Shown in pieces: positions 37,139 through 48,209 of a stretch of DNA of 64,000 bases. Both the position numbers and the translations under genes were made by a program. The stretch is taken from the NCBI RefSeq assembly GCF_027244095.1, contig NC_069662.1:17944501-18008500 (forward strand). The letters run 5' to 3'. Position 1 is the stretch's first letter, and each line of letters starts with the position of its first letter. The stretch is from Hemicordylus capensis. Taxonomy: Eukaryota; Chordata; Lepidosauria; Squamata; Cordylidae. The notes under the pieces are model-generated. The model was not told the origin of the DNA. It worked only from the letters and a program-made list of their open reading frames with translations, and made no database searches.

Positions 37139-37769
37139 TGGCTTGTAGTGTGCTAACTGGCCAGATGTGGACTGGAAGGATGCCTCATGCTGTGAGGGGT
37201 GCTGTCCTTGTTGATGAGAGGAAGAAGAGTGTCTTGTATTTATTTAATTTATACATTTATTTGATTTATATAGTGCACTCTGTTCCACAGGCTATAAAGC
37301 ATCTTTGCTAAATATACTGCATATGTTCTCAATGTTAAAGAATCCTGTCCCCAAAAGGCTCACTATCTTAAAAATCAAAATGAAAGCAAAAGTTATGTTG
37401 TAAGTGTGGTAGTGAGAGGGTCTTTAGAGCAGTGTGTCCTAGTCTTTTTTTCATTTGGAGGCCGCCTTTCATTTAAAAGGGAAGGGGCACTCCAGACACA
37501 GTAATTTCTGATGTACCGCTAATATGCCCTAGTGCATTTTGGGGGGCTAAAATTAATATAAGACACTGTCTTATTTCTGGGGAAACACGGCACAGACACA
37601 GTGTATTAATTTATTTGCTTACTTGTTTATTTGAAGCTGATTCGCCCCACAACCCACCAGGAAGGACACACCCTAAGAGAGGAAGTCAGGTCCAAAAGCA
37701 AGGCGTTTGAAAACGCTGTCCACTCTTTCAAGAACTAGTAGGGCACTGCTATAGGACCAAAGGCAATCC

Positions 37770-38005
37770 TGACAGCTATTTTATTTATTACACTCTACAT
37801 TTTTATTCTGCACATGTTCCATGGAATTCAGGTCATGGCACCCCGATCTTATCCGCACAACAACCCTGAAAAGTGGGTTAGGTTAAGAGAGAGTGACTGG
37901 TCTAAGGTCACCCTATCAGTTTCATGACTGGGTGGAGATCTGAACCTGGGTCTCCCAAATCCTGGTCTGAGACTAAGTACTACACCACACTGGCTTTAGA
38001 GGGCT
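37770..38005 (-). mobile_element. tRNA-derived SINE (family B)
   Basis: Reverse copy: AAGTGGGTTAGGTTAAGAG, CTAAGGTCACCCTATCAGTT, GAGATCTGAACCTGGGTCTC, ACTACACCACACTGGCTT. Confidence 0.75.
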
Positions 38006-38419
38006 GCTTGAAGCCATATTCAGTAAAGCAGACAGTACTATGAATAAATTAAAAGTTGGGGAGAACGTTTAGAATACGTAAACAGTGATGTCACCGGCAC
38101 TATCCAGTGATGAATGCTGAAGCTATGTTGCGAATAACTGTAAATGAAAACAGGCTCCATGCTGTCATGGTTCATCTGCTCCTCCAGAGGGCACTAGTAG
38201 CCTGCAGACAAGATTTGTTATGCTGGCTAGGATGAATCTCAGTTTTTCCCCATCACTGAGCCTCCATGGTGGGGGAAAGCTACACCTGTTGGATTTCTGC
38301 CTGCCACACAGCGGTTAAGGGCACAGATCTCTGACAGGGGAAAAGAGGATCATCACAGACATTTGGGGGATGGGTGAGGATAGAGTACGCTGAACGTGGG
38401 TTCACTAAGCAGGCCCATG

Positions 38420-38774
38420 CAGGGGTGGCCCTTTCATGAGGCAAGGTGAGACTGTTGCCTCAGGCAGCAGATTATTCGAGCGTCAGCCAGTCAATCCCCT
38501 CCCTCTCTTGGGGCCACTATCAAAGCAGCTCTTTGGGACCAATCTGACACTTGCAAGCTCTGTGAGGAGTGATTCTCCTCTCACACTCCTCACAAAGCTG
38601 GCAGGATGCACACAGAAGAGGCTTCTGGAAGCCTTCGCTCTGCCACACCCTCTGTGCTACTTCTGAAGCTTGCAAGGGTTGGTTTTGAAAAAACGCTGGA
38701 CACTGCCAAGGGCATGGGGAAAGGCAGCATCTGTGGCCTCACCTGAGGCACCACAATACCTTGGGCCGCCTCTG
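38420..38774. mobile_element. hAT element, CAGGGGTGGCCC ends
   Basis: CAGGGGTGGCCCTTTCATGA left, TTGGGCCGCCTCTG right. Flanks GGCCCATG (38412-38419) and GTCCCATG (38775-38782) match at 7 of 8. 355 bp, non-coding. A relative starts at 55424. Confidence 0.8.
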
Positions 38775-38859
38775 GTCCCATGGATGCAACTCTGCATGAC
38801 AGGGAAATACTTGATTAGGTGGGCCCATTTTGCCACCCACAGTCTGCCAGTGAGTATGC

Positions 38860-39035
38860 CAGTAAGCATTTATATAGCGCTGCAGAGTATTCAAAGTGCT
38901 TCACACACCTTACCTTACAACCCTCCCAACGACCCTGTAAGGTGGGTCGACACTATTACCTCCACGGTGCAAGTGGGGTGAGGGGCTGAGCCTGGGAGAG
39001 AGTGACTTGCCTTGTAAATTCATGGCAGAGGCGAA
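38860..39035 (-). mobile_element. SINE-like repeat, CATTTATATAGCGCTG type
   Basis: GTAAGCATTTATATAGCGCT, CTTACAACCCTCCCAACGAC, CCTGTAAGGTGGG, as in reversed SINE/LINE tails; partial. Confidence 0.5.
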
Positions 39036-39045
39036 ATATTTACTT

Positions 39046-39245
39046 ACTTACTTACATTTATATTCCACTCTTCCTCCGAGGAGCCCAGAGTGGTGCAAAT
39101 TGTTATCCTCACAACAACCCTGTGAGGTAGGTTAGGCAGAGCTAAGTGACTGGCCCAGAGTCACCCAGTGGGTTTCCTGGCTGAAAGGGGATTTGAACTC
39201 ATATGTCCCTGATCCTAGTCAATCATTCTAATCCCTGCACCACCC
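39046..39245 (-). mobile_element. tRNA-derived SINE (family B)
   Basis: Reverse copy: ATTCCACTCTTCCTCCGAGG, ACAACAACCCTGTGAGGTAG, CAGAGTCACCCAGTGGGTTT, GGATTTGAACTCATATGTCC. Confidence 0.85.
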
Positions 39246-39510
39246 TTGAGGAGAGCTGGTCTGGTGGTAGCCAGCATGACTTGTCCCCTTAGCTAAGCAG
39301 GGTCCACCCTGGTTGCTTATGAAAGGGAGACTAGAAGTGTGAGCACTGCAAGATATTCTCCTCAGGTTTCAAGTTCTATCCTGGCTTCTCCAAGATAGGG
39401 CTGAGAGAGACTCCTGCCTGCAACCGTGGAGAAGCTGCTGCCAGTCTGAAAATACTGAGCTAGATAGACCAATGGTCTGACTCAGTATGTGGCAGCTTCC
39501 TATGTTCTTT
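39246..39510 (+). mobile_element. 5S-rRNA-derived SINE
   Basis: Plus copy with the 5S-like head GTAGCCAGCATGACTTGTCC, TTAGCTAAGCAGGGTCCACC, ATGAAAGGGAGAC, ending TGTGGCAGCTTCCTATGTTC. Best copy for seeing the 5S relationship in forward orientation. Confidence 0.88.
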
Positions 39511-39619
39511 GCAAGAGCTGCAGTGGTGTCTCCCTTGGTTACAGCTCAGCCTTTTAGCCATTGCTGTGCACCGGCTTTCTTACTATTTCTATTTCTACAA
39601 TTTTGATGCAGGTTTAGGA

Positions 39620-39737
39620 CAGGGGTTCCCAACCTCAGGCCCCCAGATGTTTGGACTACAACTCCCATCATCCCATCAATAGCCATTGTAGCTGGGAATG
39701 ATGGGACTTATAGTCCAACAACATCTGGGAACCCCTG
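39620..39737. mobile_element. hAT MITE, CAGGGGTTCCCAAC ends
   Basis: 118-bp near-palindrome CAGGGGTTCCCAACCTC ... CATCTGGGAACCCCTG. Flanks GTTTAGGA and CTTTAGGA match at 7 of 8. Reference copy for the worn relatives in this window. Confidence 0.85.
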
Positions 39738-40394
39738 CTTTAGGAGAAAGGCCCTCCACAGTTGTGAGACAACCATGAGAATGTCTCTTCTTCACTCCTG
39801 CCCTTGCTGTTGTTAAGAAGGTGGCTTTTCATTGATCTTAGGCAGGCTGTTTCTAAGGTATTTAAGGCCCAAGTATGAGCGCTCTCCCCCCACCCCCCAT
39901 TTGATTACCTTTAGAAATCTAGGGTTGGGGGAACTGAGGCCCCTCATATAATTTCATGGGCACTGCAAAATAAAGATATTATGAACAACCCCATCCTCAA
40001 TCTGCCGGTCATAATTCTCCTGCAAGCTTTAGCTAATTCAGAAAGATCTTCCATGGGGAAGTGACCATGTAGGGGAAAAAATGTTGCGGTTCCTAGGTAA
40101 AAGCAAGCGTGACCTCCAAGTATTTTTAGTTTTGCTGACAGGAAATTGAAATGGAAACACCCATCCCTCTTCTGCACCATGGAAAATTCCGGGAAAGCAA
40201 TCTGGGGGTTTTGTTCCAAAAGGATTTCCAACCCCAACAGCAAAGAGGGCCAGGAGTCTCATAAGATCCATTCAGGTAACATCCTGTCCTGCAAGGAACC
40301 CAGTTTTGTAATTTAGTGAGAAGGTTGGGGACTTGAAGACTCACTACTTTGTTGCAACATGAATCTATCAGCAGCTTCATGCATTACGGATACA

Positions 40395-40575
40395 ACCGAT
40401 ATTTATATACCGCTTTTCAACAGAAGTACCCAAAGTGGTTTACATAGTTATAAATAAATAAAATGGCTCCCTGTCCCCAAAGGGCTCCCAATCTTAAAAA
40501 AAGAAACATAAGATAGATACCAGCAACAGCCACTGGAGGGACGCTGTGCTGGGGATGGATAGGGCCAGTTGCTCA
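40395..40575 (-). mobile_element. CR1/L2-type LINE 3' end
   Basis: Reverse of 9809: TTATATACCGCTTTTCAAC, CAAAGGGCTCCCAATCTTAA, ATAAGATAGATACCAGCAAC, GGGATGGATAGGGCCAGTTG-like text. Confidence 0.8.
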
Positions 40576-40584
40576 CCCCCTGGG

Positions 40585-40890
40585 ACTTTTACACACAGAA
40601 GGCTTTACCATGAGTTTACTGGGACTGGGAGGCTTTACTGTGAACTCAAAAGTTGTCCCCTCCAAATGACACAAATGGTTGGTTTTTCTACCCTGGATAT
40701 ACATTGGGCAGCACACACTCTATAATCTGCAGTGGAAAAACCCAAATTTTGTGTGAACTGCTCCCCGATAACTTGCAGGAACTCTGGGGTAAATCTGGCT
40801 GATACGTGAATGTACCCCCTCCATTCCAGAGGAGATGTTAGTTAAAGGGATGAAAAACTTCCTGCTAAATAAAGAGCAAGGGGCGATCAC
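40585..40890. repeat. unclassified interspersed repeat E1
   Basis: GGCTTTACCATGAGTTTACT, CTACCCTGGATATACATTGG, GTGTGAACTGCTCCCCGATA, GGGGTAAATCTGGCTGATAC. The same blocks in order occur at 46690-46915 and 47755-48040, and in part reversed at 59820-59925. Confidence 0.7.
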
Positions 40891-40974
40891 CAGATAATTA
40901 AATAAAGAGCAGATTCCTGACAATCACCAGGAGGTCTGGTTCCTGGGAAGTGCGTGAGCCTGCCCAGGTGGGAT

Positions 40975-41232
40975 ACAGGTAAAGGTAAAGGGATACAGGT
41001 AAAGGTAAAGTGTGCTGTCAAGTCGATTCCAACGCCAGGCACCCACAAAGCCCTGTGGTTTTCTTTGGTAGAATACAGAAGGGGGTTACCATTGCCTCCT
41101 CCCGCGCAGTATGAGGTGATGCCTTTCAGCATCTTCCTATATCGCTGCTGCCCGATATATAGTACCAGCAGGGATTCGAACTGGCAACCTTCTGCTTCAA
41201 CCTTCTGCTTCAGCATTTCCCCACTGCACCAC
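40975..41232 (-). mobile_element. Sauria SINE
   Basis: Reverse copy: TGTGCTGTCAAGTCGATTCC tail, AGCCCTGTGGTTTTCTTTGG, GATGCCTTTCAGCATCTTCC, GGGATTCGAACTGGCAACCT as inverse B box. An AAGGTAAAGGGATACAGGT stretch is duplicated at the tail. Confidence 0.92.
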
Positions 41233-41235
41233 AGG

Positions 41236-41668
41236 TACCTGTTTATACCTTTCTGGGCCTAGGAGGGATGTGGGAAACTGTGAGCATATCCTGAGGATAT
41301 AACTCCTTGCTTGCATGGGACAGCTTTGCATGATCCGTGGGAAGCCCGGATGCTGGGGAGTGCGTGCTCTTTGCAGGTGTGCCATGCAAAATTCACCAAC
41401 CACCTGTTCCTGAGCTCGCCATCGGACTTTCACCTGCCTGACTCCCATAACCAAGATATGAAGCTGAGTGGAGCATGTTGGGTGAAAATCAGACTCGGGA
41501 ACCGGCGGTGGATGGCTTTGCATGATACATCTGCAAGGGGGTTGCACTCCACAGGATCCAGCCTTCCCAGTGATCATGCAAAGCAAGAAGTTGCATCCGA
41601 TTCCTCAGCATATGCTCACATTTTCCTACATCCCTCCTAGGCCCAGAAAGGTAATTTATAAACAGGTA
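41236..41668. mobile_element. large fold-back element, TACCTGTTTATA ends
   Basis: Left arm about 41236-41375 (TACCTGTTTATACCTTTCTG, GGCCTAGGAGGGATGTGGGA, AGCTTTGCATGATCCGTGGG) returns inverted at about 41525-41668 (CCAGTGATCATGCAAAGCA, TACATCCCTCCTAGGCCCAG, TTTATAAACAGGTA). The middle of about 150 bp is single-copy here. Non-coding. Confidence 0.75.
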
Positions 41669-41679
41669 GCTGTGTCTGT

Positions 41680-41890
41680 CTGCATTAACAAATGCATTGT
41701 ATAGAGATTAGGCCTGGGGAGACTGGAGTTCAAATCCCCACTCAAGCATGAAACTCACTGGGTGACTCTGAGCCAGTCATTTATCTCTCAGCCTGACCCA
41801 CCTCACAGGGTTGTTGTGAGGAGAAACATAACCATGTACACTGGTCTCCTCTCTTTGGAGGGATATAAAGGTAAGCAATTAACAAACAAA
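41680..41890 (+). mobile_element. tRNA-derived SINE (family B), head truncated
   Basis: GGAGTTCAAATCCCCACTCA, CTGGGTGACTCTGAGCCAGT, ACAGGGTTGTTGTGAGGAGA, TTTGGAGGGATATAAAGG. Confidence 0.82.
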
Positions 41891-42399
41891 GAGTGACAGT
41901 CAAGGACGTATTTCACTGCCCCTGAAAAATAGTGGTGGCAGGAGGAACAGCCCTCGGCTGGAGCATGTCGCCAGGAAACTGGCAAGCTTCCTTTGCCTCT
42001 GCATGGGAATTGCAAAGACAGCCACCTAAGAGCAGCTCATGAGCACGAGGCCCTAGGAAAGCAGTCCTCTCCAGGGTGATGGTCTCTCTCTCTCTCTCTC
42101 TGTCTGTGTTTTTTTAAGTACTGAAAATGCAGCCGTCATGGCTGCTTTATTGGTGATGATGCAGAACGCAAGCTTTCCCTGCATAATGGGGTAGTGGTGA
42201 AATAGGGCATATCTTCTAGCAGTGGAGGGAAATGGTGCAGCAAGTACACTTTTCCAAGGCTCCAAGATCTCTTTCCTGTCCTCTTCACCCTCTCAAAGGA
42301 TAGAGTGTGGCTCTTGGTTCAGGGGTGTGATTCTTGGTGGGTTCAACTCCCACACAAGTCCTAATGAAGGCAGGTATGGAGAGGCCTCTGCCTTTGCAG

Positions 42400-42540
42400 G
42401 AGGGTGGCAGCTCAGCGACAGATCATCTGCTTTGCACGTAGAAGGTCCCAGGTTCAATCTCTGGCATATCCTGCCTGGAACTTTGGAGAGCTGCTGCCAG
42501 TAGACAATACTGAACTAGATGGACCAGGGGTCTGACTCCA
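42400..42540 (+). mobile_element. tRNA-derived SINE (family A)
   Basis: GGCAGCTCAGCGACAGATCA, TCTGCTTTGCACGTAGAAGG, CCAGGTTCAATCTCTGGC, GAGCTGCTGCCAGTAGACAA; 3' end missing. Confidence 0.8.
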
Positions 42541-42542
42541 CC

Positions 42543-42793
42543 TGGGTGCTTTCCAGACTAGCTGCTCATCCGCAGCAAAATGCTTCCGTTCAGGCAAGTC
42601 GCATTCGAAACGTAAGCAGCAGTCTCGCAGCAACGAACAACCCGAAAAAACCAGCAACTTTTCCATCCCGGATATATGACATCCTAGCTCTATATCGCGG
42701 AGATTAAATCTGAAAAAAGGCATTACAAATTTGAACGGCACCCTGCTGTCCGCGTAGGGACTGCGATGTCACGACGCAGGAAGTGTGGAAGCA
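42543..42793. mobile_element. unclassified element with GTGCTT ends
   Basis: GGTGCTTTCCAGACTAGC at the left and GGAAGTGTGGAAGCAC at the right form an imperfect inverted pair. CpG-rich (TCGCATTCGAAACG, ATATCGCGGAG), so probably young. Confidence 0.45.
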
Positions 42794-43239
42794 CACAGAA
42801 CAAGATACGTCCTGACTCCATTGTAGGGTCTTGTCTGGTAAGCACCCTGTGGCAACTTCTTGCCAGATGTGTACTCTTCATCCCGATTCATAGCCTAAGT
42901 GCATACTCTATTTACCTGAATCCAAGACTAGGTGTTTTCCAAGTTCTTTGATGTTAGAATTTTGGCGGGGTGTGTGTGTCATCTTAAATTTAGGATCCCC
43001 TTTCTTTGGGGTAAAGAGTATAACCGCTATTTAACCCATATTTTTTAAGGGGGTCATCTTAAATTCAGTGTAATCTTCTATTCGGGTAAATACAGTAGAG
43101 ATCTTGACAGAAGTACAGGGCGTATAAAGAAATAGCATGTGCAGCAGGCCTCATGGGAATATTCACTCTCCAGTGCTGCAGATGTGCTTTTCTCTGTATC
43201 AGTGCAACTTCCGCTAGAAATGGGGGCTTTCTTGTTATT

Positions 43240-43465
43240 TCACCAGACAGAGGCTGCCATACAGCACAATGTTATGCACACGGTAGAATGTAACATTTGC
43301 ACAGTTGCTCAAGAGCAAAAACTGCGCAAAACAGAATTGCATGACAGCACAGTGGCGCATGCCCCAAAACTGTGCAGCCCAAGTTGCACAACAGCACTCT
43401 TGCACAACTGTGCAAATGCCATCTCTCACTGCATGCATAACATTGCAAAGTTGATCAGACAGTGA
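43240..43465. repeat. GCAC/GTGC-rich interspersed repeat, second copy
   Basis: AAGTTGCACAACAGCACTCT then TGCACAACTGTGCAAATGCC, itself palindromic (GCACAAC...GTTGTGC type). The reverse complement resembles 1560-1800. Confidence 0.45.
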
Positions 43466-43879
43466 GCTGGCCATATGATTTCACTGCCTTGCAAGGAAGC
43501 TCGAACAGTCCCAATTCTGCCTTGGGCATCTTCCATTACTCCTTCCTCTAGTCCACAGGCACAGTTTTCAAATGTTTGTTCTCAGTATTTTTGACAGGGT
43601 TTGGTAGCCTGCAATTTCATCAGGATTTTTTTTTTTTAAGTTGTCTTCTTGCACATTTAAATGTACTGTTGTGACTTTTGGCTTGGCCATGCCTTTGTTA
43701 GGCAAATTACAGGTTGATAGTCCAGAATGTGGATTGATGTTTCCTCAGTGGGAGCTAATGGCCAGGTGATAGCTGGGAATCTCTCTGTGTGTTTGAACGA
43801 GACACCCATCAGAGCATGGGAAGTGTGACACCTTCTCTGATAAGGAGAAGGAGCAGATGGCGTATGTCAATGTGTAGAA

Positions 43880-44680
43880 AAACTGTCAAGATAAGGGACT
43901 ACACAGGGCAAGAAGCCACAAACAACAACAAAAATCCCCTGTGCCAGACAAAAAAGGATATGTCTGAAACTACTGACTAAATATGTAAATCTGTAGGGTA
44001 CAGAATAGTACACATGTAACCCAATATAGGGAAATTGGTTACCCCTAAAATACCATGCACCGATTAGTATGAACAAGAATATTTGCTACATGAACCAAAA
44101 TCAAATAGGAAATGGTTCCAACTCTATGAACGATAATAATGAATTATATATAAATTCCAAATGAAAATCCTAATGATAACCAATAAAGGATAAAACAATA
44201 AATAAGTGAATAAATAAATGAACAAAACCCATATACACACCTATATCAGAACACATATGTATTAGAATTCTGAAAAAATGATAATACCCAAAGCGAATGT
44301 CCATGAAAATACAAATGTATAAGAATGCTGACAAAATGATACCCAAAATTAATGTCCATGAATGTCCATACTAAAGAAGCGCTGGAAAGATGACCGCATG
44401 CTGGATGAATGGCATCTGAAAAGAAATCACTCTGTATTGTGTCCAGATGTCTGCTCCCCCGATGTGGATGTGTAGAGATATCAGAAGTGGAAACGCCAAC
44501 CAATGCCTCTGATGTAGGCAGATAACAGGAATTTGGGAATTTACAGCAGGCAGGCAGGCAAGAAATAACAGCTGCACGAAAAATAAAGAAAAAACATTTT
44601 TTCAGTGAAAAAACAGGGCTTCGTTAGGATGTCAACCAGTGCACCTTTCTCCTACAAAGTCCACAAAGGAGATAACATAA
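43880..44680 (-). mobile_element. unclassified AT-rich element, perhaps a Penelope-like 3' end
   Basis: On the minus strand GGTTGACATCCTAACGAAGC precedes a T-rich region, faintly like the downstream region of Penelope elements. A 55-bp imperfect tandem pair lies at 44257-44361 (GTCCATGAAAATACAAATG / GTCCATGAATGTCCATA). No catalytic domain is visible. Confidence 0.25.
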
Positions 44681-44683
44681 GAA

Positions 44684-44765
44684 TATAAGAACAGCCCTGC
44701 TGGATCAGGCCCATGGCCCATCTAGTCCAGCGTCCTGTTTCACACAGTAGCCCACCCTGCATGTA
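44684..44765 (+). mobile_element. SINE family D fragment
   Basis: GAACAGCCCTGCTGGATCAG, CCCATCTAGTCCAGCGTCCT, TTCACACAGTAGCCCACC; identical in order to 63371. Confidence 0.75.
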
Positions 44766-44769
44766 CATG

Positions 44770-46540
44770 AACAGACAAAACTGTGAGATGATGAACAGAG
44801 TGAAATAGTATCCATATTCACAATACTGAAGCACTGTGCAGTTGCTAGCCACAAAGAACAACAGAAAAATAGGTGGAGGCATATACAGATACATGTACAG
44901 ATTATGGATGTATGTGCACATAAACATACATCTCACAGAGGAATAACAAAACAAAACAAAACAAAACAAGAACCGTCAACCTAAAGACTGGAAGGGGAAA
45001 TAACCACAAGAGATGCCTCGCACACAGACATCCAGGGATTTGTTATTGATCTGCTCTGTAGTAAAACACACCTCTGAGCATGTAAGGGATGCTTATTTGG
45101 TGAGAGATAAACATGCTGCTCTGACTTTCAGCCTACTGGTGTGGATGGATGAAGTGGAAATAACTTTGCAACAGGGAACAGCTATATTAGCGACTTTCTT
45201 ATTAGAGGAGGAAGAATGACACCACTGTCTCAAAAAATGTGCAGCTGTTTTATGAGTTATGGGGAAACCCCCCCCTCAGTACTTGATTGTTTGCCTGCAG
45301 TGCAGTTGTTGGCACAGAGCACATGTCCACAAACACATGGCAACCTTAGCTTAAGTAAGTGTCCTGCTTTGCACTCAGACAACCCAGGAGTCCTGCTGTT
45401 CTTGCGTGAAGAGTTCTGAGATTGGAGTGCAGCCCCAGAATGCTGGAGGGAATTTCCCACACACAGTTCCTCCTGTTAAATCCTTCTTCATAGAGGTTGT
45501 CAGGCTGGGGACCTAGGACAAAGAAAAAAGAAGGCCCAGGCATGGGAAACCTCTAGGCACTGGCATACAAAGGGTCAAGGACCAGAATTGCCATTAACCC
45601 ATGGAAGCAGCTTGGTTAAGTACTAGAATACTCATGTGTGCTGTTGGATTTATGATTTTAGGAGACAAAGGCAAGGTAGAGAACTTGGCAAAAAGTTGTG
45701 TAATACTATTGCCTTCAAATCAATCCACAACTTACAATTCAAGTTTGATACCATCAGCTCAAAGGGGATGTAGAACTGCAACCAAAAGGTTCTCTGGAAA
45801 ATGAGTTAGCATGATGAGTGTATTTTCATCAATCCCTGTGCGTTCCAGTTTGAAAAACATTGCCTCCACGTGAAATATCAGATTTCGATTTTAGAAACCC
45901 ATTTGCCCCAGTTCCATTTGATATTTGCTCCTATTTAACTTTTTGCTACTATTGGGATATTCAGGCAGGGTATTCCAATCTTTATTATGGTCATAGACCA
46001 GAGTACAAAAACATGAAAAAGAACAGACACAGAAAAACAGAAAACATCAGGCAGGGTATTTGAAATAAATACTACAGTAAATAAGGTTAAAGAGAGAATT
46101 GTGTGTGTGTGGGGGGGGGTGGGGGGTGGGGGGTAGATTTTGCATTAAAAGGCTTTTGAGGTCATGCTTTTTCACTAAATGCACCCTATTGTCATGCAGT
46201 TTCTCATCCCTCTCTTCTCTGCCCCTGGATTGCTTATCTAAACTGCAAGCCTGAGAAGGTGGGCTGGGGTGGGGGTAGCTGTAAGTGAACAAGGGGGCAG
46301 ACAAATGTCCCTGGGCACCTGAGGGAGAGGGGAGTCACCAGGGGGCCCGGCCAGCTGGGCAATTGCTTGCTCTCTGCTCTCCCCTTCCTATCTCCTCTCT
46401 AAAAAAGAAGGGGGGCCTCTTTTTGTCCCAGGGCTCACTCCAACCTTGAGATACACCTGGAAGGTGGAGGGGGGCCCTTAGGGTATTGTGGGTACAAGTT
46501 GATTGGGGGAAGAACCAGAGAACCTGGAGGTTCTCAGACA
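44770..46540. other. stretch without recognised genes
   Basis: An AAAAC simple repeat (44947-44968) and a G-rich run (46108-46135). No supported exon; open frames are short. Confidence 0.5.
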
Positions 46541-46547
46541 TGCATGG

Positions 46548-46680
46548 GATAGGAACATAGGAAGCTGCCTTCTACTGAGTCAGACCATTGGTCTATCTAG
46601 CTCAGTATTGTCTACACAGACTGGCAGCAGCTTCTCCAAGGTTGCAGGCAGGAGTCTTTCCCAGCTCTACCTGGACCATT
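46548..46680 (-). mobile_element. SINE with family A/5S-type 3' half
   Basis: AGGAACATAGGAAGCTGCCT, TACTGAGTCAGACCATTGGT, GGCAGCAGCTTCTCCAAGGT; 5' head lacking. Confidence 0.82.
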
Positions 46681-46689
46681 TCCAGCCAG

Positions 46690-46915
46690 CAGGTTTTACT
46701 GCAGCTTTACTGTGAGTTTGAGTTTGCCCAAAAATACTGAAGCAAAAAGTAATTTTTTTTTAACCCCAGACATAAATCAGGCTACGCTCAGACGTGCAAT
46801 GAAAAACCCGAATAGTGTCTGGAATGCTCCCCAGTAGCTTGCAGGGACTTTGGGGTAAATCTGGCTGAGATGTGGACGCACCCTCACTCCACCCCGGAGA
46901 AGAAGTGAGCTAAAA
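46690..46915. repeat. unclassified interspersed repeat E1, second copy
   Basis: GGTTTTACTGCAGCTTTACT, ACATAAATCAGGCTACGCTC, GTAGCTTGCAGGGACTTTGG, GGTAAATCTGGCTGAGATGT, same order as 40585 and 47755. Confidence 0.65.
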
Positions 46916-47346
46916 GCCCTGTCTGGAGATGCCAAAGATTGAACCTGGGACCTTCTGCATGAGCCACGTCTCCTTACCAACAAAGGTATTTCTGTCTTCA
47001 AATTGGCACCACATCTAGAAGGGCAAAAAAGGCCCCCACTAGATAATTGATATTTCTGTAATTATTAAATGGTAGCATCGGCTGAGAAGGTATAAATCTG
47101 GTGGGGATTTCTATTCAACACAGAGGAATAAAAGCTTGCTTTCCTTTTTTAAAAATAGACCTGTAATTAGCAGTGTGAAGCTTGATGGGGCAGTGAGATT
47201 TAGCACAAAACAGGTGGACAGAAGCGGGGTGTGTGATGCCCCAATAAATTGTTTCCCCCCCTCACTCATTTTTTCTTGACAGTGGTTACTTCTACGTTCC
47301 ACTGACAGCAAAATGGCCAAGGAAGAGAAGAGATTTCAGAGGGGGG

Positions 47347-47588
47347 CAGAGGCGTAACTATAATAGGGCAAGGGGAGACAGTTGTCTGGGGGCCCACTGC
47401 CTTACCCCCCCCCCCGAGGTAAGTCACATGACTGACTCCCCCAGCCGCGCACCCGCCCGGGCTTCCTTCAGTTGTATTCATCCTCCAAAACTGATGTGAG
47501 TGTTAAGAGCTGGAGCTACCAGAACAGCATGTCTTTCTCTAGTACCATTAAATGACTTGCATCCCACTCCAACCTTGCTATGCTCCTG
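47347..47588. mobile_element. hAT MITE, CAGRGGCGTAACTA family
   Basis: CAGAGGCGTAACTATAATAG left, CCAACCTTGCTATGCTCCTG right. Identical flanks GAGGGGGG at 47339-47346 and 47589-47596. The interior is close to 890-1223 in reverse (GGGCTTCCTTCAGTTGTATT). Confidence 0.9.
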
Positions 47589-47754
47589 GAGGGGGGAAAT
47601 CTTCTTAGGGGGAGAAGAGTTAGGAAGTCAGTCAGAAGCTTGATGCTTTTTTGAGCTCTAGTCCTTCTTTCCTGATGTGTGAGTTTTCCTCTCTGATCGC
47701 AGAATATATGACAAAGTGTGGGTGCATCAAGGGTTTAACGCCTTCTTCCTACAG

Positions 47755-48040
47755 CCTGGGATATTTACACACAACAGGCTTTACTGTGAGTTTACAGGGA
47801 GGCTTTATTGTGAACTTGTCCCCAAATACCAACGCAAATAGTGGATTTCTTTTACCCTGGATATAAATTGGGCTACACTCTAATGCGCTGTGAAAAACCC
47901 GAATTGTGTGTGAACTGCTCCCCGATAACTCGCAGGGACTTCGGGGTAAATCTGGCCGATATGCGAACGCAACCCTTCCAGCCCGGAGGAGTTGAGAGTT
48001 AAAGGGCTTTAAAAGCCCCGTGTGGAAAACTCGCTGGCCA
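47755..48040. repeat. unclassified interspersed repeat E1, third copy
   Basis: AACAGGCTTTACTGTGAGTT, TACCCTGGATATAAATTGGG, AACTGCTCCCCGATAACTCG, GACTTCGGGGTAAATCTGGC, then AAAGGGCTTTAAAAGCCCCG. CpG-richer than 46690. Confidence 0.7.
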
Positions 48041-48209
48041 TGCTATGGTGTCAATCTCCTGCCTGGTCTATTTTGTTTTATAAGGAAAGAATTGTTAGTG
48101 GCCCAGTTGGTTTGACACACAATTCTCGCTGTATCCTGAGAACTGCAGGTTCTGTGTATAAGAAAGGAAGAATTTTCCCCTGAATTCCCAAAATCCAGCT
48201 TTGCATTCT

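Noticed and set aside
42050-42120. Short TC-rich run as a possible promoter element
   Set aside because: It is a plain microsatellite (about 42087-42101).
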